Shown: positions 34,968-45,388, numbered from the stretch's first letter. The stretch: DNA of 64,000 bases from Verrucomicrobiota bacterium (GCA_025360015.1 JANYCZ010000022.1:26347-90346), one strand, 5' to 3'. Notes: generated by a model not told the origin, from the sequence alone. Program-made: numbers and translations.

Positions 34968-35014
34968 CTGAGGACACACGAAGACATCTGTAAATCTATC
35001 AATCTCTGCCGCTT

Positions 35015-35581
35015 ATGAAATTTGCCTCTATTTGTCGCCTTGTAGGCCTTTCTACCAGCCTGTGCATGCTGGCATGTGCTTCGATGGGCACGGCTCAATC
35101 CGCTACGAACTGCGCAGAAATCTCCAATGACGTGCGGGTTGCCGTGGAAAAAGACCCCTCGAAGGTTCTGATGGTTGTGGAGGATGCTCTCGTCATCAAT
35201 GAAGGCTGCGCAGGCGACATTGTGAAAACGGCGATCATCGCCTCCAAAGCCGATGCCACTCTCGCGGGGCAGATCGTGCAGACCGGCGTTACAGTGGCAC
35301 CCAAGATGGCGGGCGTGATCAACGACGCTGCAAGCTCAGTCGTTCCTGGCCTCGCAGTCTCAGCACCCGCTGGGGAAGTTGAACGTCCGATTACGGTCTC
35401 GGGCAAGAATCCCAAAAACCCCATCGTCGTTGACAAGAATCCGATCATTCCGACCTCGTCACCCGACTTCTTCATTCCATCCAATATTCGGGGAGTGTTT
35501 CTCATCATGCCGCCTATCTCGGGCCCGCTGCCGCCACGGATCATCATCAACCCGGTGTCTCCTTCCAACGCGATTCCTTGA
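35015..35581 (+). CDS. Secreted hypothetical protein
   Basis: A 188-residue exported protein with a signal peptide (LVGLSTSLCMLACASMGTAQS, cleavage about residue 28). The mature half is a helical domain with two cysteines (NCAEISNDV and EGCAGDIVK) that could form a disulfide. The C-terminal ~60 residues are Pro/Ile/Asn-rich (NPKNPIVVDKNPIIPTSSP) and probably unstructured. It starts 47 bp after tRNA-Gly and precedes the export module by 56 bp, so it may belong with those genes. I do not recognise the family. Confidence 0.75.
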   Translation: MKFASICRLVGLSTSLCMLACASMGTAQSATNCAEISNDVRVAVEKDPSKVLMVVEDALVINEGCAGDIVKTAIIASKADATLAGQIVQTGVTVAPKMAGVINDAASSVVPGLAVSAPAGEVERPITVSGKNPKNPIVVDKNPIIPTSSPDFFIPSNIRGVFLIMPPISGPLPPRIIINPVSPSNAIP

Positions 35582-35637
35582 ACCTGCTTCAAGGACGGTA
35601 CTTCCCCTTTTGATAATCGAAATCGATCCTGACTCCC

Positions 35638-36843
35638 ATGCGCTCAAAACTGGCAATGCTTATACTGGCCGCCGCCGCTGTGCTCAGCCCAGCCGCATTG
35701 CGCGCGCAGGGGCTGGTGGCGATCCAGAACTACTCAGCGGATTTTAGAACCGAGGAGCCCCTGGCCTTCTCGATGAGCGCCAACACTGGGTATGACATGC
35801 TCAAGTACAAGGCGCCGTCGGCCCAGTATGGCAACATCGAGTCCGCGTACGGGCAGATTGGTGGAGCGACGTCCTACACCCATGCGGACAGGACGACGCC
35901 CTACAGTTTCAGTCTCGAGGGGAGCGTCCTTGAATATGTCAAAGGGGTGCCGACTTACGGCAGCACCTTCTATAATGCCCGTGCGACCTTCAATTTTGAG
36001 CATCAGTTCTCCGAACGGCTGAAGATGAGCAACAATTTCTACCTCACCTACGGGACCAATCCCAACACTGCGTTTGGCTACGGTGCCACCAGCGCGCTGT
36101 GGAACGGGCAGTTTCTCTACGGCTACAACAATTTCAATGTCAGCTACGCGTGGTCGCCGCGGTTTTCGACCACCACTTCCTACACGATTGATGGCATCGA
36201 ATACCAGAACTCAGCAGTGGCCCTCTCGCAGAACCGCTATTCGCACCTGTTTGCCCAGCAATTTGCGTATAAAGTTTCGAAGCAGACGAGTCTGACTGTC
36301 GAGTATCGCTACCGTCTGACGGAGTACACCAAGAGCGCGTTCCAAAACTACCATTCAAATTTCGCCCTGGTCGGAGTCGATCATGCGTGGAGTGAGAACA
36401 TGTCCGGCTCAGCGCGGGTGGGCGCGGAATTCTATCAAAACGCCAAGGTGAGCAAAACGCGGCCCTATGCTGAAGCCGCAGTCAACTATGCGGTGGCAAG
36501 ACAGACACAGCTGCGCTGGTTTGCGATGCTGGGTTTCAATGGCGCGGTGTACAGCGGCTACACCAGCAGCTATGGGGTGAACACCGGTGTGCAGTTGAAC
36601 CATCAAGTCACCAAGCGGTTCAGTGTCAACGGTGGTGTGAGCTATGCCCACTCGCTGCTTTCAGGCGGACCCATCGCGGATCAAACGCAGGACGCCGTGT
36701 TCATCAATGCAGGCATTGGCTATCAGCTGCTGGATAACCTCAATCTGAACGCGAACTATTCCTTCTCCACGCAGTTGTCGAACAACCCACTGGTTGAGTT
36801 CAACCGCAACCGTGTCTCGGTCGGTGCCACGGCCACCTTTTAG
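35638..36843 (+). CDS. Outer-membrane beta-barrel protein of an exopolysaccharide module
   Basis: A 401-residue protein with a signal peptide (MLILAAAAVLSPAALRAQG). It has many alternating aromatic/polar strands typical of a barrel (FNFEHQFSERLKMSNNFYLT, SLTVEYRYRLTEYTKSAFQN, QLRWFAMLGFNGAVY) and the terminal ATF, where the last aromatic acts as the Bam signal. Its position directly before a Wzc-type kinase and a Wza-type protein suggests that it forms or assists the outer-membrane exit for a polysaccharide. That role is inferred from context. Confidence 0.85.
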   Translation: MRSKLAMLILAAAAVLSPAALRAQGLVAIQNYSADFRTEEPLAFSMSANTGYDMLKYKAPSAQYGNIESAYGQIGGATSYTHADRTTPYSFSLEGSVLEYVKGVPTYGSTFYNARATFNFEHQFSERLKMSNNFYLTYGTNPNTAFGYGATSALWNGQFLYGYNNFNVSYAWSPRFSTTTSYTIDGIEYQNSAVALSQNRYSHLFAQQFAYKVSKQTSLTVEYRYRLTEYTKSAFQNYHSNFALVGVDHAWSENMSGSARVGAEFYQNAKVSKTRPYAEAAVNYAVARQTQLRWFAMLGFNGAVYSGYTSSYGVNTGVQLNHQVTKRFSVNGGVSYAHSLLSGGPIADQTQDAVFINAGIGYQLLDNLNLNANYSFSTQLSNNPLVEFNRNRVSVGATATF

Positions 36844-36865
36844 TCCCAACAGCCAAACCAGCAAT

Positions 36866-36909
36866 CCGCCGGCGGGCAGATTCGGATACCACGAATCTCC
36901 CGCTGGCGG
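36866..36909 (+). terminator. Large imperfect stem-loop between barrel and kinase genes
   Basis: Left arm 36866-36884 and right arm 36892-36909 pair almost fully (CCGCCGGCGGG against CCCGCTGGCGG, AGATTCG against CGAATCT), with the 7-nt loop GATACCA. No clear T-run follows on the plus strand, so it may be an attenuator or an RNA-stability element rather than a full terminator. Confidence 0.5.
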
Positions 36910-36959
36910 CATTTCAAGGTCCATTTCTTAACCTTTCCGAACATCTAATCCGAGCAGTC

Positions 36960-39158
36960 ATGAACGAGTCCGGCACCGAACTGCAGAAGCATGCGATGGA
37001 CACCTGGCAGGTGGTCAAAAATCGCTTTGGACTCATCTCGCTCTCTTTCATCCTGATTTTTGCTGCTGCTGCGGTGCTCACTTACATCATGCCGCGCAAG
37101 TATCGCGGGCATGTTGAGATGACCATTGAGCGCATCACACAGGACATCAATGTGTTCGAACGCAATCACAGCGACGGCAACGCATTCACGCAGGAATACA
37201 TTAAAACGCAGTTCGAGACCATCACCAAACCGACCACACTGTATCCGGTCATCGAAAAGCTCGAGCTCACCAAGAAGTGGGAACTGCCCAACCGCCAGGC
37301 CGCACTGGCGAGGCTGCGTGCGAACCTCGAAACGCAGTCCATGCTGCGCTCAGACTTTGTGATCATTGATTACTACGATCAGGATTCACAGCTTGCGGCC
37401 GCCATCGCCAATGCAGTGGCCAAGAGCTACATGGATCAGCGCAACAGCATCCACATCAGCAAGAAACAAAAGGCCCTTGAAGTGCTGCAACTGCAAATCT
37501 CCGACCAGGAGGCACTGCGCAGTCAGGCGCAGGTGCGTTCCCAGGAGGCGCGGCGCAAGGCAGGCATTGTGGGCGACTGGATCGCCGGTGGTGGCAGCGC
37601 GCTGAATCCGGGTGGTGAAATGCGCAGTGAAAAAGACTCCATGGTCATCTCGCGCGAGCAGGCGGTCATGATGCAAGATCAGAAAATCCTGACCTTGCAG
37701 TCAGAGATTGACCAGGTGGGCCACCTTACCCCTGAAGAACTCATTGATCAGGCTTCAGGCCTGAAACTGGAAAATCAAAACATCGCAGGCATGACATCGA
37801 AGCTGCAGGAGCTCAAGGTGGCGCGTGAGGGGCTGATCAATGAAGGACGGGGGCGTCTGCATCCGCAGGTGCTGAGCGTGGACAGTCAGATGGCTGAATA
37901 CAAGTTGTTCATCATGAAAGCCGCCTCTGATCATGTGAAGGGCCTGCAAAACCGGCTGGACGCAGCCAAGAAGGAACGGGAATCGCTCCAGGTTTACAAT
38001 GATGATGCGAAGGAGAAATTGCAGAACATGTCGTCTCTCTACACCGAGTACAAGACGGCCAAGGATGAAGTGACCTACTTGGAAGATCTGCTGGTCAAAA
38101 TGCGCTCACGTTACTTCGAAGAAAAGGCGGACATCGATCTGGTGAAATCGCCGGCCACCATTTATTCCGAGGCGGAGCCGGAAGGGAAACCTGCCAAGCC
38201 AAATGTGGCGCTGCATCTTGCGCTGGGTGGTGTGCTGGGGCTCATGTTTGGGCTCGGGCTGGCGTTCTTCCTGGAGTACATGGACACGACGGTGAAGAAC
38301 CTTGATGACGTGGAGCGCTACCTGGGCGTGCCCGTCCTCGCGGTGGTGCCGAAAGATGTCGGGGTGCTGCACCGCTCCAGCGGGTTCAATCCTGATGCCG
38401 AGGCCTACCGCATCCTGCGCACGAACATTGAATTCAACCGCAAGACGCCGGATGCCAACTGCTTGAGCGTGGTCAGCGGCGGAGCCGGGGAGGGGAAGTC
38501 CACTACGATGGTGAACCTGGCCTATGTGTGCGCGCAGGGTGGGTACAATGTGCTGCTCATCGACGCCGATTTGCGCCGTCCCAGCCTGCACACGCATTTT
38601 GACGTGAGTCACGCCACGGGCCTGACCAATTACCTCACGACGGACATCCGGCTGGAAGATGTGGTGCTGCGCACGCAGGTGGAAAATCTGTTTTTCCTGC
38701 CCAGCGGCCTGCTGCCGGCGGACAGCGCGGGATTACTCAACTCCCAGCGCATGGTGGATCTGATTGCCGACGTGAAAAGCCGCTTTGATATCGTCTTGAT
38801 CGATTCCCCCCCCATCCTGGGAGTGAGCGACGCCTCGGTGCTGGCCAATCTGGCGGATATGACGATGATCGTGGTGCAGCACCGCAAGCTGCCGCGCCAC
38901 ATGCTGATGCGGGTGAAGCAGAGCGTGGAAAATGTCGGCGGCAAGGTGGTGGGCGTGGTGCTGAACAACGTGGATCTGCGCAGTGATGCACAGTACCAGT
39001 ACTACACCAGCTACTACACCTACTACTCACCGACGAATTCGCCCAACGGCGGGCAGGGAGGCAAAGGCCGGCGTCGGAAGGTCAAAGCTGAAACCACGGC
39101 CACGGCACTGGGCGCCTCCCATGCCGTCTCACGGCTGGATGGCGATGATGTTTTCTAA
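36960..39158 (+). CDS. Wzc-type polysaccharide co-polymerase/tyrosine autokinase
   Basis: A 732-residue inner-membrane BY-kinase fused to a Wzz-like chain-length domain. The first transmembrane helix is near residues 22-43 (FGLISLSFILIFAAAAVLTY), a long periplasmic coiled-coil follows (about 130-400), and the second helix is near 417-440 (LHLALGGVLGLMFGLGLAFF). The kinase has Walker A GGAGEGKSTTMVNLAY (about 507-522), A' VLLIDADLRRPSLH and B FDIVLIDSPPILGV. A Tyr cluster (YQYYTSYYTYYSP, about 679-691) is the autophosphorylation site, followed by a basic tail. It follows the barrel gene by 116 bp and precedes the export gene by 22 bp. Confidence 0.95.
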   Translation: MNESGTELQKHAMDTWQVVKNRFGLISLSFILIFAAAAVLTYIMPRKYRGHVEMTIERITQDINVFERNHSDGNAFTQEYIKTQFETITKPTTLYPVIEKLELTKKWELPNRQAALARLRANLETQSMLRSDFVIIDYYDQDSQLAAAIANAVAKSYMDQRNSIHISKKQKALEVLQLQISDQEALRSQAQVRSQEARRKAGIVGDWIAGGGSALNPGGEMRSEKDSMVISREQAVMMQDQKILTLQSEIDQVGHLTPEELIDQASGLKLENQNIAGMTSKLQELKVAREGLINEGRGRLHPQVLSVDSQMAEYKLFIMKAASDHVKGLQNRLDAAKKERESLQVYNDDAKEKLQNMSSLYTEYKTAKDEVTYLEDLLVKMRSRYFEEKADIDLVKSPATIYSEAEPEGKPAKPNVALHLALGGVLGLMFGLGLAFFLEYMDTTVKNLDDVERYLGVPVLAVVPKDVGVLHRSSGFNPDAEAYRILRTNIEFNRKTPDANCLSVVSGGAGEGKSTTMVNLAYVCAQGGYNVLLIDADLRRPSLHTHFDVSHATGLTNYLTTDIRLEDVVLRTQVENLFFLPSGLLPADSAGLLNSQRMVDLIADVKSRFDIVLIDSPPILGVSDASVLANLADMTMIVVQHRKLPRHMLMRVKQSVENVGGKVVGVVLNNVDLRSDAQYQYYTSYYTYYSPTNSPNGGQGGKGRRRKVKAETTATALGASHAVSRLDGDDVF

Positions 39159-39180
39159 TTTCACTTCAACCATGCTCCTT

Positions 39181-39741
39181 ATGAACACACGCATTCTCTC
39201 CTGCATTCTCGTTGTTTGCGCCCTGGCGACAGCGCATGCCCAGAACGGCGAACTCGCCCTCAAGGCCAACGACCGCGTCACGATCTCCATCGGGGGCATC
39301 CCTGACAACGAAGTGCCGCAGATCAGCAAGGTGTACACGATCAGCGACAATGGCACCGTCAATCTGCTCCACATTGGCGAACTGCGTGCCGCTGGTCTGA
39401 AACCGTCCAGCCTGCAGCGCAGCATCGAGCAGACCTATAGAGAAAGGGAGATTTATACCCGGCCCACGGTCACCGTCTCCACCGATGACAGCGCCAGCAC
39501 CGCGCGCATGATCTATGTGATCAGCGGCTGCGCCAAAAACGGCCCCATTCCCTACAACAACGGCATGACCATCCTGAAGGCCGTGGGCTCTGCGGGTGGC
39601 TTTTCACCGTTTGCCAAGCCCAGCAGGACCAAGCTGATCCGCAACGGCACGACCACCGAGGTGAATCTCAAGGACATCAGCGCGGATCCTTCACGGGACA
39701 TCAAGCTTCAGCCGGAAGATCAGATCATCGTGCCGGAATAG
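39181..39741 (+). CDS. Short Wza-type polysaccharide export protein
   Basis: A 186-residue protein with a signal peptide (MNTRILSCILVVCALATAHA). The Poly_export domain is LKANDRVTISIGGIPDNEV and YTISDNGTVNLLHIGELRAAG, and is followed by one SLBB-like region (RMIYVISGCAKNGPIPYNNG, TILKAVGSAGGFSPFAKPS) and the closing LQPEDQIIVPE. It is about half the length of E. coli Wza and lacks further SLBB repeats and the C-terminal helix that spans the outer membrane. It may depend on the barrel protein 35638-36843 for export. The ATG at 39181 is preferred over 39172 because it starts the signal peptide cleanly. Confidence 0.92.
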   Translation: MNTRILSCILVVCALATAHAQNGELALKANDRVTISIGGIPDNEVPQISKVYTISDNGTVNLLHIGELRAAGLKPSSLQRSIEQTYREREIYTRPTVTVSTDDSASTARMIYVISGCAKNGPIPYNNGMTILKAVGSAGGFSPFAKPSRTKLIRNGTTTEVNLKDISADPSRDIKLQPEDQIIVPE

Positions 39742-39824
39742 GCGTGGGTGGAATGAAGAATGACGAAGGATGTTCGAAGGGGGCTGTGTGATGATCGCCC
39801 GCATGCGGATTGTTTATCGCTCGA

Positions 39825-40373
39825 TCATTTGGCAAAGTTTTTTTTCCAAGGCGAAGGGGGCTCGGGGACAAAGGCCAGATTGGCTTTCAGCCAGTCTTGG
39901 ATGCTGTGGAAATCCATGGCGGAAAATTGATCGCTCGAAACAGTGATGTATTCGCGCCAGCGACCGCCTTCTTTGAATTCCAAGGTTATCGCGGTACTCT
40001 GACGTGCGATGTCTCTTTTGCCCCAGTCCCAGGTTTCTTTCTGAACGATTTCTGCGCCGACGAATTCCTTCCAGCGCTGATATTTGTCGGGCTTGAGGAA
40101 GACGACCTGGCGGAGGCCTTCCTGCTCAATGCAGGTGTAGTTTAACCGTCCGACCAACGCGTAGCCGGCACTGACGAAGCCGGTTCCCAAAATGAGGACT
40201 GCAACGCCAATGCCGACACGCAAGGAAAGTCGATTATGAAAAAAATGGGCCATCGGGCCGCGTGCGAACCAGTAGAAAAGCAAGCAGGCCAATGGCAGGA
40301 CGGACAGCAGCAACGAGACCTCCCACCACGGCATCTGTGAGGTGACGAGAGGAGGTGAGGAACTGGGATTCAT
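39825..40373 (-). CDS. Two-helix membrane protein, unknown function
   Basis: A 182-residue minus-strand protein. Transmembrane segments lie near residues 17-37 (EVSLLLSVLPLACLLFYWFA) and 51-75 (LRVGIGVAVLILGTGFVSAGYAL). A soluble domain of mixed structure follows (KPDKYQRWKEFVGAEIVQKE, STAITLEFKEGGRWREYITV). No family is recognised. It lies 13 bp from the 3' end of ilvD region and runs in the same direction. Confidence 0.7.
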   Translation of the reverse strand: MNPSSSPPLVTSQMPWWEVSLLLSVLPLACLLFYWFARGPMAHFFHNRLSLRVGIGVAVLILGTGFVSAGYALVGRLNYTCIEQEGLRQVVFLKPDKYQRWKEFVGAEIVQKETWDWGKRDIARQSTAITLEFKEGGRWREYITVSSDQFSAMDFHSIQDWLKANLAFVPEPPSPWKKNFAK

Positions 40374-40386
40374 GTCCCGGGTTTTG

Positions 40387-42105
40387 TTACAGGCCGAGAT
40401 CGGTCACAGCGCCCTGGCTGGCATTGCTGGTGAGCTTGGCGTACTTGGCGAGGACGCCGTGGGTGTAGCGTGGCTTCGGCTGCTTCCATTTGGCGAGGCG
40501 GGCCTTCAGCTCTGCGGCGGGGATGCCGAGTGTGATGGCGCGCTTTTCGGCGTCGATGGTGATGGGGTCGCCGTTTTTGATGACGGCGATGGGCCCGCCG
40601 ACGAAGGCTTCCGGAGTGACGTGGCCGACGACGAAGCCGTGGCTGCCGCCGCTGAAGCGACCGTCGGTGATGAAGGCGACGTCTTTGCCGAGGCCTTTGC
40701 CCATGATGGCGGAGGTGGGGGAGAGCATCTCGCGCATGCCGGGGCCGCCTTTCGGGCCTTCCATGCGGACGATGATGACGTGGCCCTTTTTGACCTTGTC
40801 ATTGAGGATGGCCTGCAGAGCGGTCTCTTCGGACTCGAAGACGATGGCCTTGCCTGCAAACTTGAGGCCTTCCTTGCCGGAGATTTTGCCGACGGCACCG
40901 CCGGGGCAGAGGTTGCCTTTGAAGATGACGAGGTGGCTGTCCTTCTTGAGCGGATTGCTAAGCGGGCGGACGATCTGCTGGTCTTTAGGCCAGACGATCT
41001 TGGAGTTCTTTGTGTTCTCCTTCATGGTCTTGCCGGTGACGGTGAGGCAGTCGCCGTGCATGAGGCCTTCGTTGACGAGGATGCGGATGAGCGGGACGGT
41101 GCCGCCGATCTTCACGAGGTCGTTCATGAAGTATTTGCCGCTGGGCTTGAGGTCGGCCAGGACGGGGGTCTTCTTGCCGATGCGGACGAAGTCTTCGAGA
41201 CCGAGCTTCACGCCGGCGCTGTGGGCCATGGCGATGAGGTGGAGCACGGCATTGGTGCTGCCACCGAGGGTGATGATGAGGGTGATGGCGTTTTCGAAGG
41301 CTTCCTTTGTCATGATGTCGCGGGGCGTGATGCCCTTCTTGATCATGTGCATGACAGCGGCGCCGGCGTCGAAGCAGTCGATGAGCTTTTCATTGCCGAC
41401 GGCGGACTGCGCGCCGGAATTGGGGAGGCTCATGCCGAGGGCCTCGATGGCGCTGGCCATGGTATTGGCGGTATACATGCCGCCGCAGCTGCCTTCGCCG
41501 GGAATGGCGTGCTCTTCGATGTCGATGAGTTCCTTGTCATTGATGAGGCAGTTGGCGTGCTTGCCGACGGCTTCGAAGACAGTGACGATGTCCGCGTCCT
41601 TCTTCTCGGGACCGACGCAGCCGGGGAGGATGGTGCCGCCGTAAACGAAGACGCTGGGGCGGTTCAAGCGGGCCATGGCCATGAGGCAGCCGGGCATGTT
41701 TTTGTCGCAGCCGCCGATGGCGACGAAGCCGTCCATGCCTTCGCAACCGACGACGGTTTCGATGGAGTCCGCGATGACTTCGCGGGAGACGAGGGAGTAT
41801 TTCATCCCTTCGGTGCCCATGGAGATGCCGTCGGAGATGGTGATGGTATTGAAGATGATGCTCTTGCCACCGGCGGCGTCCACGCCCTTGGCGGACTCGA
41901 GGGCCAGGCGGTCGATGTGCATGTTGCAGGGGGTGACCATGCTCCAGAGGGAGGCGATGCCGATCTGCGACTTCTGGAAGTCAGCGCGCTTGAAACCCAC
42001 GGCATGCAGCATGGCGCGGCTGGCGGCGCGATCCACCCCATCGACCACGATGGCGCTGTGTTTGCGATGGAGGTCGGACTTGGCGGCGGAGGCTTTCTTG
42101 GGCAT
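40387..42105 (-). CDS. ilvD: Dihydroxy-acid dehydratase
   Basis: Dehydrates 2,3-dihydroxy acids in isoleucine and valine synthesis. The 572-residue protein has all canonical features: the cluster cysteines in [27 protein letters not shown] and [17 protein letters not shown], the segment GTILPGC, and the C-terminal [20 protein letters not shown]. The length and motif set match the standard IlvD group better than the second homologue at 60194-61870. A long antisense frame (40342-42258 plus strand) is Asp/Gly/Val-rich and is an artefact. Confidence 0.97.
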   Translation of the reverse strand: MPKKASAAKSDLHRKHSAIVVDGVDRAASRAMLHAVGFKRADFQKSQIGIASLWSMVTPCNMHIDRLALESAKGVDAAGGKSIIFNTITISDGISMGTEGMKYSLVSREVIADSIETVVGCEGMDGFVAIGGCDKNMPGCLMAMARLNRPSVFVYGGTILPGCVGPEKKDADIVTVFEAVGKHANCLINDKELIDIEEHAIPGEGSCGGMYTANTMASAIEALGMSLPNSGAQSAVGNEKLIDCFDAGAAVMHMIKKGITPRDIMTKEAFENAITLIITLGGSTNAVLHLIAMAHSAGVKLGLEDFVRIGKKTPVLADLKPSGKYFMNDLVKIGGTVPLIRILVNEGLMHGDCLTVTGKTMKENTKNSKIVWPKDQQIVRPLSNPLKKDSHLVIFKGNLCPGGAVGKISGKEGLKFAGKAIVFESEETALQAILNDKVKKGHVIIVRMEGPKGGPGMREMLSPTSAIMGKGLGKDVAFITDGRFSGGSHGFVVGHVTPEAFVGGPIAVIKNGDPITIDAEKRAITLGIPAAELKARLAKWKQPKPRYTHGVLAKYAKLTSNASQGAVTDLGL

Positions 42106-42254
42106 AAAAAGGGTGGTGTTGAGCCCGCAAACTGCCAGACGCCCGTGAGGGGTGCAAGCTGCCTTTGCGCTGGAAGAGCGGCTTATGTCAGGGCAGGCGT
42201 GAGATTTGCCAATCGTGGCGTGGTTTTGCGGCGGAGGATGCGCGATGAAAGAGG

Positions 42255-43025
42255 GTGAGGCTTTGGGTGATCTTCCATGCGCTGTTTTTGCTGGCCGCTG
42301 CTCTCGGGGCGCGGGCGGGTGATGCTGCCGCGCCGCTGGACTTCAATCTGTACATGCAGGGGAAGTATGTGTATGAGCGCAACTGCATCGTCTGCCATGG
42401 GCCGCGTGGGGATGGGAATGGAGAGCTGAGCCCGACGCTGAAGCCGAAGCCGCGCTCGTTTCGGGAGGGGATGTTTAAATTCCGCTCCACGCCGTATGGC
42501 ATGCTGCCGACGGATGAGGATCTGAGGCGCACCATCACGGGTGGGCTGAGCGGGACGGCGATGGGCGTGTTTGCCCATTTGCAGGCGGAGGAGGTGTGGG
42601 CGGTGATCGCGTATGTGAAGTCGTTTTCACGGCGGTGGAGGAAGGCGGAAAATTATGCGCCTGCGGTGAAGCTGGCGGCGCCGCCAGAGTGGTTCAAGAG
42701 GGCGGCGGAGGTGCAGAGGCATGTGCGGGAGGGCCAGAGGGTTTTTGTCATGAGCTGCGCGGCCTGTCATGGCGAGAAGGCGGATGGCAAAGGAGCTGCG
42801 GCGATCAGTTTGAAGGACATCTGGGGTGCGCCGGCGGCTCCGTCTGATCTGCGGCAGGCGCATCTGCGCTGCGGGGACTCGGCGGCGGATCTATTCCGGG
42901 TGCTGGCGACCGGACTGAACGGGACGCCCATGGTGAGCTTTGAGGCGACGCTGAGTGAGGCGCAGCGGTGGGACATCATCGCCTATCTTTTGAGCATTCG
43001 TCTGCCATCGGGGCCGGTGCTGTGA
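42255..43025 (+). CDS. Periplasmic diheme cytochrome c
   Basis: A 256-residue c-type cytochrome. The GTG start at 42255 begins [21 protein letters not shown], a signal peptide. Two heme-binding sites are CIVCH (Cys44, Cys47, His48) and CAACH (Cys168, Cys171, His172). Each is followed by a likely axial Met in GTAMGVF and GTPMVSF. It therefore looks like two fused class I cytochrome c domains. It could shuttle electrons to a terminal oxidase or a periplasmic dehydrogenase, but no partner is adjacent. Confidence 0.93.
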   Translation: MRLWVIFHALFLLAAALGARAGDAAAPLDFNLYMQGKYVYERNCIVCHGPRGDGNGELSPTLKPKPRSFREGMFKFRSTPYGMLPTDEDLRRTITGGLSGTAMGVFAHLQAEEVWAVIAYVKSFSRRWRKAENYAPAVKLAAPPEWFKRAAEVQRHVREGQRVFVMSCAACHGEKADGKGAAAISLKDIWGAPAAPSDLRQAHLRCGDSAADLFRVLATGLNGTPMVSFEATLSEAQRWDIIAYLLSIRLPSGPVL

Positions 43026-43107
43026 GGTGAACGAGGTGAGGGGCTGCGGGATGTCTTATGAATGATTGTTTGCCTCGGCTGATGGTTAACTTTAGCGTTG
43101 AGACAGC

Positions 43108-44544
43108 ATGAGCAACACCTCCCGTACTCCAGAGAGCATCGAAGCCTCCTTCGCCCCGTTTCGTCAGAAAATGCAGGCCGAGGGCCTGAGCGAGTCGGCC
43201 ATCCGTGCGTTTCGCGGCAGCTATGCGGCGCTGCTGGCGGGTGAGACGGGGATGATTCCTGAAGACACGATTTCGCCGGCGAAGGATCTGCCGTGCGAGG
43301 ATGCACTCACGCCTCCAGCGGCGGAGCGTGCTGCGGCATTGCTCAAGCAGACGGTGATCCTCAAGCTCAATGGCGGTCTCGGCACGGGCATGGGCCTGGA
43401 GAAAGCGAAGTCGCTGCTGCCGGTGCGGGGTGAGGACACGTTTCTTGATTTGATCGCCCGGCAGATTTTGCTGCTGCGCTCGCAGACGGGTGGTGAGGTG
43501 CCGATGTTCATGCTGATGAACAGTTTTAGCACTTCGGCCGATTCGGCAGAGCATCTGGCCAAACGATTTCCGCAACTGGGCGGACGTGAGACGTGGGAGC
43601 TGATGCAGAACAAGGTGCCGAAGGTGCTGGCCAGCTCGCTGGAGCCTGCGACTGCGCCAGGCAGCCCGGATCAGGAATGGTGCCCGCCGGGGCATGGTGA
43701 CATCTACGCGTGCCTCGCGGGCTCGGGCTGGCTGGAGCGTCTGCTCGGCAGCGGGGTGCGGTATGCCTTTGTGTCGAATTCTGACAACTTGGGAGCTACT
43801 CTGGACCCGGCGATCCTCGCGTGGTTTGCGGACAGCGGTATGCCATTTGTAATGGAGGTCACAAGGCGTACGGAATCGGACAAGAAGGGCGGGCATCTGG
43901 CGGTGCGCCTGAGCGATGGGCGCTTCCTGCTGCGGGAGTCGGCGCAGTGTCCAAAGGCTGACGAAGGGCACTTTCAAAACATTGACCAGCATCGCTACTT
44001 CAATACGAACAACCTGTGGATTGATCTGCAGGCGCTCCAGGCCGCGCTGGAAGCGAATGATGGACTGATCCCGCTGCCGCCGATCATGAACAAGAAGACG
44101 GTGGATCCGCGCGACAGCGCCTCGCCTGCGGTGGTGCAACTGGAGACGGCGATGGGGGCGGCGATTGAGTGCTTTGCTGGAGCGGGTGCGATTGAGGTCT
44201 CGCGGGTGCGGTTTGCGCCGGTGAAGACGACGAGCGATCTGCTGGCGGTGCGCTCAGACGCGTATGAGCTTACCGAGGACTTCTGCCTGCGGCTGCACCC
44301 GAGCCGGAATGGGCAGCCGCCGCACCTGCATCTGGATCAAAAACTGTGCAAGCTGGTGGACGGGCTGGAGCAGAACTTCCCGCACACGCCCAGCCTGCTG
44401 CATTGCCGCAGCCTGCTGGTGCATGGTCCGGTGGAGTGCGGTCCTGGTGTGGTCTTCAAAGGAGATGCGGTGATCCACAATCACACGCAGGCGGCGGTGA
44501 AGCTGCATGCGGGTGTGCATGAGGGTCCGATCAGCGTGGGGTGA
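43108..44544 (+). CDS. UTP--glucose-1-phosphate uridylyltransferase (UDPGP family)
   Basis: A 478-residue enzyme of the eukaryote-type UDPGP family, unrelated in sequence to bacterial GalU. The nucleotide loop is [20 protein letters not shown] (about residues 90-109), followed by [48 protein letters not shown] and [12 protein letters not shown]. The end ([19 protein letters not shown]) is the left-handed beta-helix-like C-terminus. It makes UDP-glucose for polysaccharide or glycogen synthesis, which would suit the export module 4-9 kb upstream, although there is no direct link. Confidence 0.95.
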   Translation: MSNTSRTPESIEASFAPFRQKMQAEGLSESAIRAFRGSYAALLAGETGMIPEDTISPAKDLPCEDALTPPAAERAAALLKQTVILKLNGGLGTGMGLEKAKSLLPVRGEDTFLDLIARQILLLRSQTGGEVPMFMLMNSFSTSADSAEHLAKRFPQLGGRETWELMQNKVPKVLASSLEPATAPGSPDQEWCPPGHGDIYACLAGSGWLERLLGSGVRYAFVSNSDNLGATLDPAILAWFADSGMPFVMEVTRRTESDKKGGHLAVRLSDGRFLLRESAQCPKADEGHFQNIDQHRYFNTNNLWIDLQALQAALEANDGLIPLPPIMNKKTVDPRDSASPAVVQLETAMGAAIECFAGAGAIEVSRVRFAPVKTTSDLLAVRSDAYELTEDFCLRLHPSRNGQPPHLHLDQKLCKLVDGLEQNFPHTPSLLHCRSLLVHGPVECGPGVVFKGDAVIHNHTQAAVKLHAGVHEGPISVG

Positions 44545-44547
44545 GCG

Positions 44548-44583
44548 AATTTATGATTTACGGTTTATGGATTATGATTTATG
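44548..44583 (+). repeat. Degenerate AT-rich short tandem repeat
   Basis: A run built from ATTTATG, ATTTACGG, TTTATGG, ATTATG and ATTTATG fills the gap between the uridylyltransferase stop and the LRR start. Its composition is unlike its surroundings. It may be a simple sequence expansion. Confidence 0.6.
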
Positions 44584-44587
44584 CCGG

Positions 44588-45388
44588 ATGATGTGGCTCA
44601 TGAAACTTTTCCTCGCCGTATTTGGTTTGTCGTGCGGTGGTCTTTGGGCTGCTGATATTGAGGCACTGCAAAAGCTGGGGGCAAAGGTGACGGAGACGGG
44701 AGGAGTGGTGGCGCAGGTGCAGGTGAAGTGTGACAATTTCACGGAGGCGGATTTCCGAACGCTGGGCAGTTTTACCACGATCAAAAATCTCACGATCAGC
44801 GGCAAGACGATCACGGATGAAACGCTGGCGCTGCTGACCGGGCTGGTGGAGCTTGAGCAGCTTAGCACGGATGGCATTCTGCTCACAGATGCGGGCTACA
44901 AGCATTTCGCGGCGTTTCAGAAGCTGAAGTCGCTCGCGTTTTTTCATCCGGCTTTCCGCTCGAAGGAGTTCACTGGCAGCGGACTCGCCTATCTCAAGGC
45001 ATTGCCGAAGCTGGAGAGGCTGACGTTCGCGGGATCGACTGCGGGTGATGTGGCGATGGAGGCCATCGGGCAGCTCACGCAGCTCAAGAAATTTCGCACC
45101 TGGCACACGGCGCAAACGCAGGCAGGGAATGCGAATCTTGCGAAGCTCACGAATCTGACTGCGCTGCGCATCGGCCAGCGGCTGCCGGAGTGGGGCAAGG
45201 ATGCGCCGGTGAGCTTTGATGAAACGACGATGGTCACGATTGCGCAGATCAAGACGCTGGAGTCGCTGGAACTCACGGAGGCGCGGCTGAGCGCGAAGAT
45301 TATTCCCCAGCTTCAGGCGCTGCCGAAGCTGGTGAAGTTGAAGATTGAGACGGTGGATATTTCTGCTGCTGATGTGGAGGCGATCTAG
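44588..45388 (+). CDS. Secreted leucine-rich-repeat protein, apparently truncated by a stop codon
   Basis: An LRR protein of 266 residues from the ATG at 44588 ([18 protein letters not shown]); ATG at 44600 is an alternative. A signal peptide ends near GLWAAD. Repeats of the LxxLxxLxxLxL type run through [59 protein letters not shown] and [16 protein letters not shown]. The frame stops at TAG (45386-45388) in the middle of a repeat. It then continues without interruption for 28 more codons (AALPKCKVECKPMSDGEK...) to TGA at 45473-45475. That tail looks like the natural C-terminus of such proteins. Confidence 0.82.
   Translation: MMWLMKLFLAVFGLSCGGLWAADIEALQKLGAKVTETGGVVAQVQVKCDNFTEADFRTLGSFTTIKNLTISGKTITDETLALLTGLVELEQLSTDGILLTDAGYKHFAAFQKLKSLAFFHPAFRSKEFTGSGLAYLKALPKLERLTFAGSTAGDVAMEAIGQLTQLKKFRTWHTAQTQAGNANLAKLTNLTALRIGQRLPEWGKDAPVSFDETTMVTIAQIKTLESLELTEARLSAKIIPQLQALPKLVKLKIETVDISAADVEAI

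Noticed and set aside
40342..42258. 638-residue plus-strand frame
   Set aside because: It is antisense to ilvD, is rich in Gly/Asp/Val/Ala, and shows no family motif. It arises from the codon bias of the real gene.
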